DNA of 64,000 nucleotides from Nitzschia sp. pyKryTriq1 (lineage: Eukaryota; Bacillariophyta; Bacillariophyceae; Bacillariales; Bacillariaceae): assembly GCA_956465555.1 (NCBI GenBank), contig OY101115.1, positions 3,746,972-3,810,971 on the forward strand. Direction: 5' to 3'. The translations under genes were made by a program, and so were the position numbers. Below, in pieces: positions 31,449 to 42,177 of the stretch (position 1 is its first letter; each line of letters starts with the position of its first letter). The notes beneath the pieces are model-generated. The model was given only the letters and a program-made list of their open reading frames with translations. It made no database searches and was not told the origin of the DNA.

Positions 31449-32249
31449 ATGAAATTCGTCACTGCCGTTCTTCTTGCTCTCCCCATGGCGGGCGCCTTTT
31501 GCCCTGCCACTCCGTTGTCTGCGACCAGCAGACTTTCAATGTCGACAGTAGTTACTGGTCCTAGTGGCAAGGCCGCCACTTCGGCCGCAGAAGATCTTGC
31601 GTTGACCTTGAAAATCATTTTGGATCATGCCGGACGATCCTCGACGGTTTCCAAGGAACAATTTATTCAGCAAATGGAGGAGGTAGCCAAGGTCGTAGAA
31701 GAGCCAGAGGAAGTTGTTGACATTTCGGTTCCTTATAATGCCGCTGCCAAACTCGCGTACGAAGCCAGCGACAAATCCATGTCGTTTGCGGACTTTGAAC
31801 CCAAATACCTGGCCGAAGCCGTCGCCATGGTAAAGTCGAAGCAACCTGTTGATATCTCGGTCCCTTATAATGCTGCTGCGAAACTCGCGTACGAGGCGAG
31901 CGACAAATCCATGTCGTTCACTGACTTTGAACCCAAATACCTGGCCGAAGCCGTCGCCATGGTAAAGTCGAAGCAACCTGTTGATATCTCGGTCCCTTAT
32001 AATGCTGCTGCGAAACTCGCGTACGAGGCGAGCGACAAATCCATGTCGTTCACTGACTTTGAACCCAAATACCTAGCCGAAGCCGTCGCCATGGTAAAGT
32101 CGAAGCAACCTGTTGATATCTCGGTTCCCTATGATGCCACAGCCAAGCTTGCCTATGAAGCTAGCGACAAATCCATGGCGTACGCCGACTTTAAGGTCAA
32201 GTACTTGGCTGATGCCGTGGCCGAGGTCAAGGCAATGCAACAAAAATAA
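31449..32249 (+). CDS. Plastid-targeted protein with four 44-residue tandem repeats
   Basis: A 266-aa protein of unknown function. Residues 1-17 form a signal peptide and the cleavage region MAGAF|CPATP is a clear diatom plastid-import motif; RLSMS could end the transit peptide. After a helical linker come four repeats of 44 residues starting at codons 31716, 31848, 31980 and 32112. Each repeat reads VDISVPY.A.AKLAYEASDK followed by an F-rich, alternately charged part ending in VAMVKSKQP. The last repeat has diverged (YDATAKL, FKVKYLADAV). Composition suggests an all-helical repeat, but I recognise no family. It is transcribed divergently from RFC3. Confidence 0.8.
   Translation: MKFVTAVLLALPMAGAFCPATPLSATSRLSMSTVVTGPSGKAATSAAEDLALTLKIILDHAGRSSTVSKEQFIQQMEEVAKVVEEPEEVVDISVPYNAAAKLAYEASDKSMSFADFEPKYLAEAVAMVKSKQPVDISVPYNAAAKLAYEASDKSMSFTDFEPKYLAEAVAMVKSKQPVDISVPYNAAAKLAYEASDKSMSFTDFEPKYLAEAVAMVKSKQPVDISVPYDATAKLAYEASDKSMAYADFKVKYLADAVAEVKAMQQK
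31716..32243 (+). repeat. Four 132-bp coding tandem repeats
   Basis: Units of 132 bp start at 31716, 31848, 31980 and 32112. Units 2 and 3 differ at only one silent site (CTG/CTA Leu), so the array expanded recently or is being homogenised; units 1 and 4 are more diverged. Confidence 0.95.
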
Positions 32250-33347
32250 ATAAACGAACTTGGACGGCGGCTATTAGCCGTGATGGACGAAGTTCGAGTT
32301 CCTGCTTGAATATTTGTTTCCAGGCTTGAGAGATGGAAAGGGAGACACATATACTATAAGACAACATGCCCATTTGGGGGCGCTCCCATTCCAACGCACC
32401 ACAACCCCACCCTTTGCTCATGCTCGATCATCATCACCTGAATTCATCCAAGTCTTCTGTAACACTAGTAGCATGGAATCTTTATGGAAAGGAAAGGAGG
32501 GCTTTTAAACAGCTCAGACCAGAGGACCAGTTAGCTAGTCGGTACGAATTGCCACTAGTCCTAGCTAGTAGGCTACTAGTCTCTATAGGCGTACCGGTAG
32601 CTGTATTGATATAAGTAGCACACTCACTGTCTGTACGTACAAGTACGTACATTACAATCATCCCTGCACGTGTACACTCTTCTCTACTAGCTCTAGAGAG
32701 TAGAGAGAGATTACTGCAGAGATCATCATGAAATCCAGCACCACAGAACACGCCTGATCCCAATCGAAATCCACGGATCAGGACGACGATATCGATTGTC
32801 ACGGAAACACAACCGAGACGACGACGACTGACTAGACTCATCGCATCACGCAGCTGGACTTATGCGACTATTCCGTCGGACCACTGACGCACTGACCGAC
32901 CGACTGAAGTCGAGCGGGCTGGCGCGCTGATGGAAAACGTATCTTTGTTTGATCGTTTCCAAGAAGAAAAAAGCAACCAACTCTAGTTATTCGGCTTTCG
33001 TCTCTCTTCAGCAACAGCATTGGTTTTCTCACAATTCTAGCATTTACAAAATCAAATAGCATTGTCACTTTCAATTCCAAAAAAAATATTCTAGCTTACT
33101 ACTATCTATCCGTTCATCTTTGGACGATACATCATCAGAGCCCGACCAAGCCATATTCCTACTAGGAAAATTATCTAGATACAGTTAGATGACACGTCAT
33201 CTAAGTAAAATCTATCGAGAAAGCCGGCTCGTCAAAAAGCAGGTAGATGTACCTACTAGATGTAGATCTATTAAAGGTCTGCAGTACTGTACTTCGTAGC
33301 GTACACGTGCGTACAGTAGGTGCCTTCGGCAAACAAGAGGAGGAGGA
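32250..33347. other. Gene-free intergenic region, about 1.1 kb
   Basis: No open frame here shows recognisable coding character. It contains GTAC words, a CTCTACTAGCTCTAGAGAGTAG inverted arrangement near 32682-32706 and a purine-rich GGAGGAGGAGGGAG stretch that ends at the LTR element insertion site. Confidence 0.55.
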
Positions 33348-33352
33348 GGGAG
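33348..33352. repeat. Target-site duplication, left copy
   Basis: GGGAG directly precedes the 5' LTR and is repeated at 34816-34820 directly after the 3' LTR, as expected for integrase-made insertions. Confidence 0.92.
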
Positions 33353-33688
33353 TGCAGTGTCCTGTCGACGTCATCGGTCCGTCCGTCCCTCCCTCGACGT
33401 CATCCTGACACTGCGTGACGTCATAGCGTTCCTACTAGTCGTGACACCTCCGTCAATGACTAATGCATTTCATCTAGAGGCGATCCTTCCTTCACAAACT
33501 TCACAAGACATCCAAGATCGCCATCACCACTACATTTATGATAAGTCGTTCGTGCCCCTGACACTTCACGACTACTTTACGATTACAAAAGATTCATCTC
33601 TCAAAACACCCCAGAAAAATAGTCTCACTTCTTTTAATTTCATCTACTTTAAATCACGAATTGAATCCCGTAACTACGAGTCGTTGCA
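33353..33688 (+). repeat. 5' LTR
   Basis: A 336-bp LTR starting TGCAGTG and ending GTTGCA. It contains three GACGTCA-like words (CGACGTCA twice, TGACGTCA once) that resemble CREB/bZIP sites and could drive its promoter. A palindrome TTCTGATCAGAA follows immediately at the position where a tRNA primer site is expected. Confidence 0.95.
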
Positions 33689-33771
33689 TTCTGATCAGAA
33701 GTTCGACAATATCGTACACCCTTTCGAACGACCAATACTACTAACTACTTTGCCTACGAGAAGTCGCCGCT

Positions 33772-34464
33772 ATGTTGCGTGCAGGTAACAATCGTCGAGG
33801 AAACCGTGTTCCTCGAGCCCAAGGAGTCCTCCCCTTCAAAAAGGATTTCTCCCCCAAATCTCTCGACATGGTCAAACATTCCGTCACTCGTACCGTCAAC
33901 GAGGAGACCGAGAAGACCACAATCGAAGTCCCAAAGCTCCGCGTGGAGGCTACCAACATGGAATATCTACACTTCATCAACTCGTTCGAGAAGGCTCGAC
34001 GAGTCATGTCGTGGACTACTGGTCCCCGACTTTTTAACAAATTTCAAATGCATCTTGAAGACGACCACGAGACCAAGTGGGACGACATCACCACCGGTCT
34101 CAACGAGACGGTTGCCAACTTCGATCAAGCGATCAGTGAGTTCACTTCGCAACGCTTTCAGCCGGACGACTACCACGTCCATAAACCAATTCCGATTATT
34201 GCCCAGTATAACCAATTCCGCGCCCGCCGACAAGCACGCATCGACGAAAACGCGCGATGCGAAAATCTTCGCCGCCGCTTCAAAGACTACGAGCTGGGCG
34301 ACGAAGTACTGGTCCTCTCCTACAAACCCGATAAGCTCGAACCTCGAGCCACCGGCCCCTTTGTCATTGCCCAAGTCCATGTCAACGGCACCGTCACTAT
34401 TCAACGCAACGCCCATGTTTTTCAGCGCATTAACATCCGGCGCGTCAAGCCTTACCTTCATTAA
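33772..34464 (+). CDS. Gag-like / integrase C-terminal fusion ORF of the LTR element
   Basis: A 230-aa open frame inside the element. The first about 135 residues (…SFEKARRVMSWTTGPRLFNK…) look like a retroelement gag capsid segment with a WDD and DDYHVH region. The remainder (DENARC…DYELGDEVLVL…PRATGPFVIAQV…TVTIQR…INIRRVKPY) is the chromodomain-like integrase C-terminus of Ty3/gypsy elements. The middle of gag-pol is missing without breaking the frame, indicating a large internal deletion rather than decay. It may still give a packaging protein, but it cannot replicate by itself. The gag identification is weaker than the integrase one. Confidence 0.8.
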   Translation: MLRAGNNRRGNRVPRAQGVLPFKKDFSPKSLDMVKHSVTRTVNEETEKTTIEVPKLRVEATNMEYLHFINSFEKARRVMSWTTGPRLFNKFQMHLEDDHETKWDDITTGLNETVANFDQAISEFTSQRFQPDDYHVHKPIPIIAQYNQFRARRQARIDENARCENLRRRFKDYELGDEVLVLSYKPDKLEPRATGPFVIAQVHVNGTVTIQRNAHVFQRINIRRVKPYLH

Positions 34465-34479
34465 TCTTTGGAGGCAGGG

Positions 34480-34815
34480 TGCAGTGTCCTGTCGACGTCA
34501 TCGGTCCGTCCGTCCCTCCCTCGACGTCATCCTGACACTGCGTGACGTCATAGCGTTCCTACTAGTCGTGACACCTCCGTCAATGACTAATGCATTTCAT
34601 CTAGAGGCGATCCTTCCTTCACAAACTTCACAAGACATCCAAGATCGCCATCACCACTACATTTATGATAAGTCGTTCGTGCCCCTGACACTTCACGACT
34701 ACTTTACGATTACAAAAGATTCATCTCTCAAAACACCCCAGAAAAATAGTCTCACTTCTTTTAATTTCATCTACTTTAAATCACGAATTGAATCCCGTAA
34801 CTACGAGTCGTTGCA
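34480..34815 (+). repeat. 3' LTR
   Basis: The 3' copy of the 336-bp LTR, with no difference seen from the 5' LTR. It ends 346 bp upstream of the EPSP synthase start, in the same orientation, so LTR-initiated transcripts could read into that gene. Confidence 0.95.
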
Positions 34816-34820
34816 GGGAG
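34816..34820. repeat. Target-site duplication, right copy
   Basis: GGGAG, matching 33348-33352. Confidence 0.92.
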
Positions 34821-35161
34821 TCCTTCTTCCTACTGTAAAGTCCGAGCCCCCCCAACTACTCTTATATATGCCCCATATGTGTGGGGGATACAATTTACGC
34901 CTGAACCGCATTTCGCATTTCCCGTCTCCATGCCACGTGGAAACTGGAACTGGTACGGGACTGACATATACGAATCGATCCTGACCGCTTATTGCGTTTC
35001 TTGTTGTCCCCCTCGCATACCGCATGAAAAGATCTCGACTGTCATCTGTCATCGGGATTGCATTCATCATCCATCTTGCATCATCGCATCTCTACCGATC
35101 CAGTCGTCACAACACTTGAGTAGTCTCACAAAAGATAGGCAGAAAAGGATTCTAAAGAGAA
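34821..35161. other. Upstream region of the EPSP synthase gene
   Basis: About 340 bp between the LTR element and the EPSP synthase start. No gene is seen. It contains a TATATATG stretch near 34864. Confidence 0.55.
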
Positions 35162-36687
35162 ATGAAGTTTCTCTCAAGCGCTGTCCTACTGCTTCTTGGG
35201 CCCTTCCAGATCAGCGCCTTTACGCCTGTGGCGGCTCCGAACACTGTCGGACGAAGTTCTGTGCGAATGTCGGCGAGCGCTGCGACGGCGGAAACTTACA
35301 CGGTGACCCCTATCAAAAGTTTGGATGGCACGGTGACATTGCCAGGATCAAAATCCTTGAGTAATCGCTGCCTGCTATTGGCTGCGTTGAGCGACGGAAA
35401 CACCAAAGTTGACAACTTGCTGGAGAGTGATGACATTCGCTACATGCTCGAGGCCTTGGACCAGATGAAAGTTCCAGTTGAAAGACACTCGGCCGAATCG
35501 GTAACCGTCACTGGTCAAAATGGACCTATCAATTCTCCAACTGGTGACGAAGTTTGTGAGCTCTTTCTTGGCAATGCTGGTACCGCCATGCGACCTTTGG
35601 CTGCTGCTCTTTGTATGGGAAAGGGCAAGTTTGTTTTGGATGGGGTTCCTCGAATGCGAGAGCGTCCGATTGCTGACTTGATCGATGGTCTCCAGCAGCT
35701 GGGAGCGGATGTTACTTGTGTAAAGGAGACTGGATGTCCTCCAGTTACTATCAATGCCAATGGACTTGGTGGTGGAAAGGTAGGACGAGAAAATCATTCT
35801 GCAACCTAATTTGATGTGAGGAACGTTTCATTGACCAGTTTGTTTTTGATCATCGGCAGGCTTCTATCAGTGGAAAAATGTCGTCACAATTTCTATCTTC
35901 GCTTTTGATGGCATCGCCTGTTGTAGATGGTGATGTAACGATTGAGATCAAGGACGAGCTGATCTCGGCGCCATACGTTGCGCTGACTATTGGATTGATG
36001 AAGAAGTTTGGTGTTAATGTTGAGATCGAAGGCGACATGGATGGCCAACCCAAGTTTCAAATCGCTGGATCTGAAAAGTACAAAAGCCCAGGTTCTATTT
36101 TGGTGGAGGGAGATGCCAGTTCGGCGAGTTATTTCATTGCCGGCGCGGCTATTACCGGTGGAACAATCACGGTGCGAGGATGTGGGTCGGAAAGTGTTCA
36201 GGGGGATGTTGCCTTTGCTGATGTGATGGAGCAAATGGGTGCCACAATCACTTGGGCCCCCGAGAGTATCACAGTCACTCGCGATCCCTCTGTTAGGCTA
36301 AAGGGCGTAGATGTCGACTGCGGCAAAATCCCAGACGCAGCGATGACTCTCGCTGTAGCCGCGCTTTTTGCCGAGGGACCAACGACAATCCGAAACGTGT
36401 ACTCGTGGCGTCTCAAGGAAACAGAGCGAATGAAGGCCATCGTAGCTGAATGCACTAAACTTGGTGCCACAGTAGAAGAATTCGAGGACTATTGCATAAT
36501 CCACCCACCAAAGGACAACAAAATCAACGACAATGTGCTAATTGAAACATACGACGACCATCGAATGGCGATGACCTTCAGCCTTGCGGCATGTGGGGGT
36601 GTCAATGTTATCATCAACGATCCTGGATGCACAGCCAAAACATTCCCCACATACTTCGACATGCTGGAGGGTATTGCCACGCACTAA
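35162..36687 (+). CDS. EPSPS: 5-enolpyruvylshikimate-3-phosphate synthase, plastid-targeted
   Basis: This enzyme joins shikimate-3-phosphate and PEP in the pathway to chorismate and aromatic amino acids. The structure is join(35162..35779, 35860..36687), with an 80-bp phase-0 intron, giving about 481 aa. The N-terminus is a signal peptide with the plastid motif [10 protein letters not shown] and a transit region ending near VRMSASAA. The catalytic domain has [28 protein letters not shown] (class I type with Gly and Ala at the PEP site, the form usually sensitive to glyphosate), [22 protein letters not shown] and YDDHRMAM. It stands alone rather than inside a multifunctional AROM protein. The young LTR element lies just upstream and could affect expression. 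Confidence 0.96.
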
Positions 36688-36758
36688 TTCATTAGCCAAT
36701 TAAAAGCTGAAAAGGGTTAAGTTTATGTTACACGTATGGATATTACGGTGCAATCGCA

Positions 36759-39700
36759 TTAGGTTTGCCTGAAGTTAAGTTTGGCAAGCGCCAAGAGGGT
36801 CACCGTCCGAGAAACGATCAACAAGGCAAACAAATAGAGGATATTCCATGGGATGTTTTCCGGGATGAAGCTACCGCCGAAGCTAGCAAACACCCACTGA
36901 GATGCAGTCCCGACGCAGACTTCGTCGCTTGGAAGCTGATCGCAACCCAGGAACTGCCAGAATGGTGTATTTGGCGAAGCAATGATAGGAGTGTCATCGT
37001 TCTCGAATTGTGACACCAACAGGCCCTGATTTCGGGGGTGCAATCGAACCAGATATGCTGAGATTGGTACTTTATTGGAAAGTGCGAGGAAAGAATCCAA
37101 ACAATGCTGAGCTTACCTCATAAATGTAGTGCCCAGGCACCAACCAGTACATGAAAACCCAAAAAGAGGGCATATTGTCAGGACGGATCAAAACTCCAGT
37201 AAAGAGTGAGCTCAAAGCGATGAGAAGTCCGCCGAAGCCTTGGGCAGTCACGGCATCCCTGGTCAATGCTACAAACATTTGTCCCAAGAAGGTGAAGTTT
37301 GCCATGCAGAGGAACATGAAGAACCAAAACATGAAAAATTTCGCAGCATTCACAGCGAATCCAATCATGAAATAAAATAGGGTGACGTAGATAAAGCTGG
37401 ATAGTATGATGAAGGGAACCTCAGAAATCGTGAAGGCTATCAAAATAGCAGTATTGTCGTACATGAGCGCTGCTTTGTGCCTGTAGTACATGTTTCGCTC
37501 CGCCTCGAACACTGCAAGGACCGTATTGAGCGAGTTGACCGCGATGAAAAGATATGACATGAAGATTGTAGTCGACCGTGAGTTCATATCACTTTCATTT
37601 TTTGGAACTCTATCGGAAACATATACGCTCCCAATCAGAAGTGCGAGTACAGCTGCCACCATGAGCCTGACCATATTGTATGAAGGCGAACGCCAATAAA
37701 CTAGCCTGGTTCTCGCCAAGACCTCGCGGATCTGGGTCGCTGACGAAGTAGCGAATTCAGTTGGAAAGCTGACCTTGGCCTCTTCTTTGCTGTTGCTAGT
37801 AATGTAATCGATCTTTTGTAGGCAGTCTTTGTGGAGTTTGGAGACCTCGTAATGACCAGCGTAGTCAAAAGGCTTAGAGTCAGACACTGCACTGCCAGCA
37901 CCAATGGTGGTGAGCATCCACGTGGCCGGGTTTTCTCCTGGTTGAATCAAAGGAGTTGCTTCGTACTGCTCCAAGTATTTGATCAGATTTTGGCTTTCCT
38001 TTCCTAAATCCCCATAGAAAATTACTTCTCCACCTCTCTTCAGCAAGAGCAAAGAATCGAACGAATCGAAAATTGCGATGGAAGGCTGATGAATAGTGGC
38101 GCATACAGTTCTGCGAAACGAGAACAAAGAGTTAGTGGAACCACAACAATAGAGCAAACACGTATCAACAACTAATACATACCGTCCCGAACGTGCAATC
38201 TTCTTTAGTCCTCTCATGACGATGGCGGCAGCTCGGGCATCCTGAAAAAGACAAAAGGGAACAGTCCATGAGGGCCTTGCTGTGTATTACCTCCGGTCCA
38301 CGCAGAGAAAGCCTACTACCAACTTACCAGACCCGATGTGGGCTCTACTCGTTTGGGCAAAAGCATTTTTCATTAGTGCCTGGTCTCCTTAAGAGCATGA
38401 CTTTGGTATCACTAAAAAACAACGCCGAACTTACCATCCAAAAAGATAATCGATGGGTTTGCTACGAGCTCAACAGCGATAGACAAGCGTTTGCGTTGTT
38501 CAAAGGACAGCCCCCCCATATTATCGTCACCAACCTGCTGATCAGCGATGTTCGAGAGCTCGAGCATCCTGAGCGTCTGGTCCACGAATCCAGCCGTTGT
38601 CTCCGGGGTCACCTGATCTGAGGAAGAGTCAAGTCGAAGCTTTGCCGAGAACATGCAGGTTTCGCGGATTGTTAATTGTGCGCTCTGTGTGTCGAATTGC
38701 TCCACATAGCCAGTGCTTTGAAAAGTGTGAGAGACAGGGTAGTCATTCGCTTTATGAACCAAGTGTTCATAGACTCACCATCTCCTGAAAGACTTTTCTT
38801 CTTGTGGATATCCGTTGAGGCAGATTTCTCCTTCGATTTCACCGCTAGTTTTCCTCATGGCTAAGACGTCCATCAAAGTAGTCTTTCCAGCCCCCGAGCT
38901 ACCCATCTATATGATATATGAGTTATTCAGATATGTGGTTAGCAACAACCTTCTGCCAAGGAATCGAAGGATCTTTTCCAAGCAAGACTTACCAGTGCTG
39001 TCATTTTGCCTGCTTCAACCACTCCATCAATGCCTTTCAATAACTCCAACTTTTCATTGCCGACAGATGCTGTGACAGTGTAGTGAATGTCTTTGAAAGT
39101 CAGGTCAACCTTCTGGAATGGAAGGACAACCTCTTCCGATTCTACCTCTTCGTCGTCATCGGCATTGCCAGAATCTAGGGATTTGCCAGTTGCGAAACGG
39201 ATGAACACGTAGCATAGGCTGGCCACGAAAACAGCAACGATAGAGATCCCAAAGGAATACAAAATCGACCACCACGCCCACACAAAGGTATATGCTTGAC
39301 CGTCGCCATCAACAAAACCGAATCGAGTAAGGATTTCCTCTCCTTCAGTCAACCCAGCAACACTGGACATTGTATCGTACTTCCCGCTAGCAAACTCATT
39401 CACGGCGAGTCCACGAAGGGCCCTGTGGTGAGTCCGAAGAAATATGTTAGACGGAATCGGTTTCTTCAAGCACACCATCCCACCCCCGGTGTCGGCGATG
39501 AGTAGCAAAGATACATGATGGTTTTCAAGACGACTTACCAACTGAAGGTGTTGAACCAATACATCCAAAGCCAATAGGTCGGAATCACATTAGGCTGAAC
39601 AGTAAAGCCAGAAAACAATATCAAAAGTACTGTTGCCACCGACATGCAAGCCTGACCCGAACTCTTGTTGCTGGTAATGGCTGGGAAGATACTAAATTGT

Positions 39701-41873
39701 AGACCAATAACGACCGAAGCCATCAAGATGATGAACATAAATACAAAATAGTTCCCGATTGTGGCCCCATCGTTGTGAGCCAGACCAACAAACCAGAAGA
39801 CAATCGATCCATACACCACACCGTCAATCACTGATGCCGGAATGCTTGCTAGACTCTTACCGACGACGTACGTCCACGTGGGGAAAAAGTTGGCATCTTG
39901 TTGTTTGTAAAGGATTCCCCGGACTTCGTACTGTGGAGCAATTTTCAACATCGCACCGACACTGACAAAGAACATCGATTGGAATAGAATTCCCATCACC
40001 GATGTCGGGTCATCGTTCCCTTGCCAGAACAGAGTTCCGGCGATTATTCCCATGACAAAATCTATTACATGTTTTAGAATCGTGAGAAACCAAATAATAC
40101 TTGGCACTGTTTTGTTTGTCTCCTCGACCACTCTCACCTTGTAGAATTCTTGCCTTAATCTGCGTCTTGTCTCGCCACCACAACAACATTTCTCTTTTGA
40201 TCAAAAGCTTCAAGGAATCAAGCTGAGTGTTTCTGTACCTCTTACTGAGGTATTGGATGTATTCTTCGTTGTCTGTGTCCTGGCCTTTGGTCTCCTCTCC
40301 AACTTTCTGCAGGATCGCTTTTCCTTGTTCGCTGTCGTAAAATTTTTGACAGAATTGCTCAGAAGAAAGTGCCATTTGCTTGTTTTCACCTCCATCCCGC
40401 AGGAACTGAGCTCCATCACTAGTGGGTAAAGCTTGCAGCCAATCAGCTACATCCATGCGATCGGGTAAACTTTGAAAACGCAGCAAAAGTGTTAGTTGGA
40501 TTCATCAGGTCCATATTTGCACTTTTGCTTCAATCGAATCATCGGCTTACCTGAAACCAAGTGACTCAAAGTATGGGACTACTTTGTCAACAGGTCCACT
40601 GTATATGACTTGTCCATCACTCAGGAGAATAAGTTCATCAAACAGTGCGTACGTTTCAGGGGGAGGTTGTAGTAGGGACACAATTCTTACCCGGTTGGTA
40701 AGACTGTCCATCTCACTGATAAGCTTGCAAATATCGTAGGTCGTAGCGGCGTCCAAGCCGGTGGAGATTTCGTCCATACAAAGTACAGGGTGTTGTGCAA
40801 CATTCATTTCAGCCACGGTGACTCTCTTCTTCTCTCCACCCGAGACTCCACGTACCGTCTGCTGGTCACCTACAAAGGTATTCGATACTCGTGTGAGTCC
40901 CAATCCTTCCAATACTGTCGTGACCACGAATAGAGCTTTATCGAGCCGCTCAATTTCTGCGTCAACTTCTGGTCCTTTTCCCATGAACGGCGTTCGATGC
41001 GTGCCACCTGATCGACAACGCCATGCAAAGTCGCAGGTTTCACGGACCGTCAAGTAAGGATGAAGACGATCAATCTGGTCGATATATCCCACAAGATTCG
41101 ACCACACAATATGCTCGGACTTGGAGCTGAAATTGTTCAAACTCACTTCGCCGTCAACTTTGTGGTCACGATCCTGTGGGAGAATTCCAGCAATCATTTT
41201 GAGGAGTGTGGATTTACCGGATCGAGGTGCTCCCAGGACGAGGTATGTCTTGCCCGCATCGAACGAAAGATTGATACCTTTCATAGGATATTGTTCATGA
41301 ACGGACAGTTTTTCAAAGAGGGACTTGGTCCTCCAAATTCTTTTTAACTTCTGAACCACAACAGCGACTGGTCCTGCGGTATAGACAGTTGCAATCTCCG
41401 GCTTCCTCTTTGCATCAGGAATACTTTCATCAATGTAACGAGTCACAGAAAAGGAGCCATCTTTGACCTTCACTGATGTTTGGTGCTGTTTGTATTTAAG
41501 TTTTTCCAGCAGCTCGGCCAACTGACGAACGATTGGACTGTCACTCTTCTGCTCAATGAGGTCATGATGGTCGCTCGAAAGCCTTTCCTGAAACGAGGGG
41601 ACGCTCGCAGAGCCATCCTTATTTCGTCCAGCGCTCTCGGCGGTCAGGTCAATAATACCATCCAAAGTTGTTCGCAAAGCATCAGGGACCTCCACTTTTT
41701 TGCTAAAAAAGGAACTGAAGTGAGAACCTGTGGGGCGGAGTCATAGCTGACATTCTACTGTAGGCAACGCCAGCGGACGACGACAATACTCACGATTCGC
41801 AAAGCACCAACAAGTCTTTGATGGCGTCGTGCACTTCCGACGCCGTGTACTCTACTTTCATCGGATCCGGCAT
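36759..41873 (-). CDS. Full-size PDR/ABCG-type ABC transporter, 11 exons
   Basis: A plasma-membrane-type exporter of the pleiotropic drug resistance group with order NBD1-TMD1-NBD2-TMD2. The structure is complement(join(36759..37025, 37117..38110, 38183..38241, 38328..38344, 38435..38715, 38779..38906, 38993..39422, 39539..40061, 40138..40469, 40551..41702, 41794..41873)), 4,263 nt, about 1,420 aa; every junction keeps the frame. NBD1 has GAPRSGKST (about 183), VSGGEKKR and [14 protein letters not shown]2 has [10 protein letters not shown] (840-849), the signature [10 protein letters not shown] and IIFLDEPTSGLDARAA. The Walker B/D-loop residues EPTSGL come from a 17-nt exon (38328-38344). Half-site differences between NBD1 and NBD2 are normal in PDR proteins. 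The gene has more introns than any neighbour. Substrate is unknown. Confidence 0.95.
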
Positions 41874-41970
41874 GGATAATCCTTTGCTTTACTCTCTCCA
41901 ATAGAAGAGACGGAATCCACCCTTCTACTATCTCGGATATCAGCTATGGAGTGTCAAGAAGTGTCAGAGG

Positions 41971-42077
41971 TCTGAGATCTTTCTTGACGAAAATTGTGCG
42001 TTACGACGAACGATGGAGAGGTCGTCTGTCTTCTGAGATCTTTCTTGACGAAAATTGTGCGGTACGACGAACGATGG
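41971..42077. repeat. 46-bp tandem duplication in the ABC transporter upstream region
   Basis: Copies at 41971-42016 and 42032-42077, 61 bp apart, differ at one base. They lie about 100-200 bp upstream of the ABC transporter ATG at 41873, in its probable promoter. Confidence 0.92.
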
Positions 42078-42177
42078 CGCGCTCGATGATGTTGACCCAA
42101 AAATCCTAAAAGAAAGACCGACCGACAGACAATGTCATCTTCCAGAAATGGGCTTCGCCTTCTCTTTTACGTGCAAG

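Larger units (their letters stand above)
33353..34815 (+). mobile_element. Complete non-autonomous LTR retrotransposon, 1,463 bp
   Basis: Two direct repeats of 336 bp (33353-33688 and 34480-34815) begin TGCAGTG and end GTTGCA, thus TG…CA. They appear identical base for base when read side by side. They enclose about 790 bp with one ORF and are flanked by a 5-bp GGGAG target duplication. A purine-rich tract (GGAGGCAGGG) sits directly before the 3' LTR as a likely polypurine primer. The internal ORF ends in a Ty3/gypsy-type integrase C-terminus, so the element belongs to that superfamily, but protease, reverse transcriptase, RNase H and integrase core are absent. It must depend on enzymes from another copy. 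Confidence 0.95.

Noticed and set aside
33779-34984. 401-aa frame across the LTR element into flanking DNA
   Set aside because: It is out of frame with the gag-integrase ORF and runs through the 3' LTR; it is Ser/Thr/Pro-rich chance reading.
40062-40137. Shorter intron ending at AACAG in ABC transporter exon 3/4
   Set aside because: A 31-bp intron would be needed and the TM helix would be interrupted; the 76-bp intron gives [17 protein letters not shown], as in PDR proteins.
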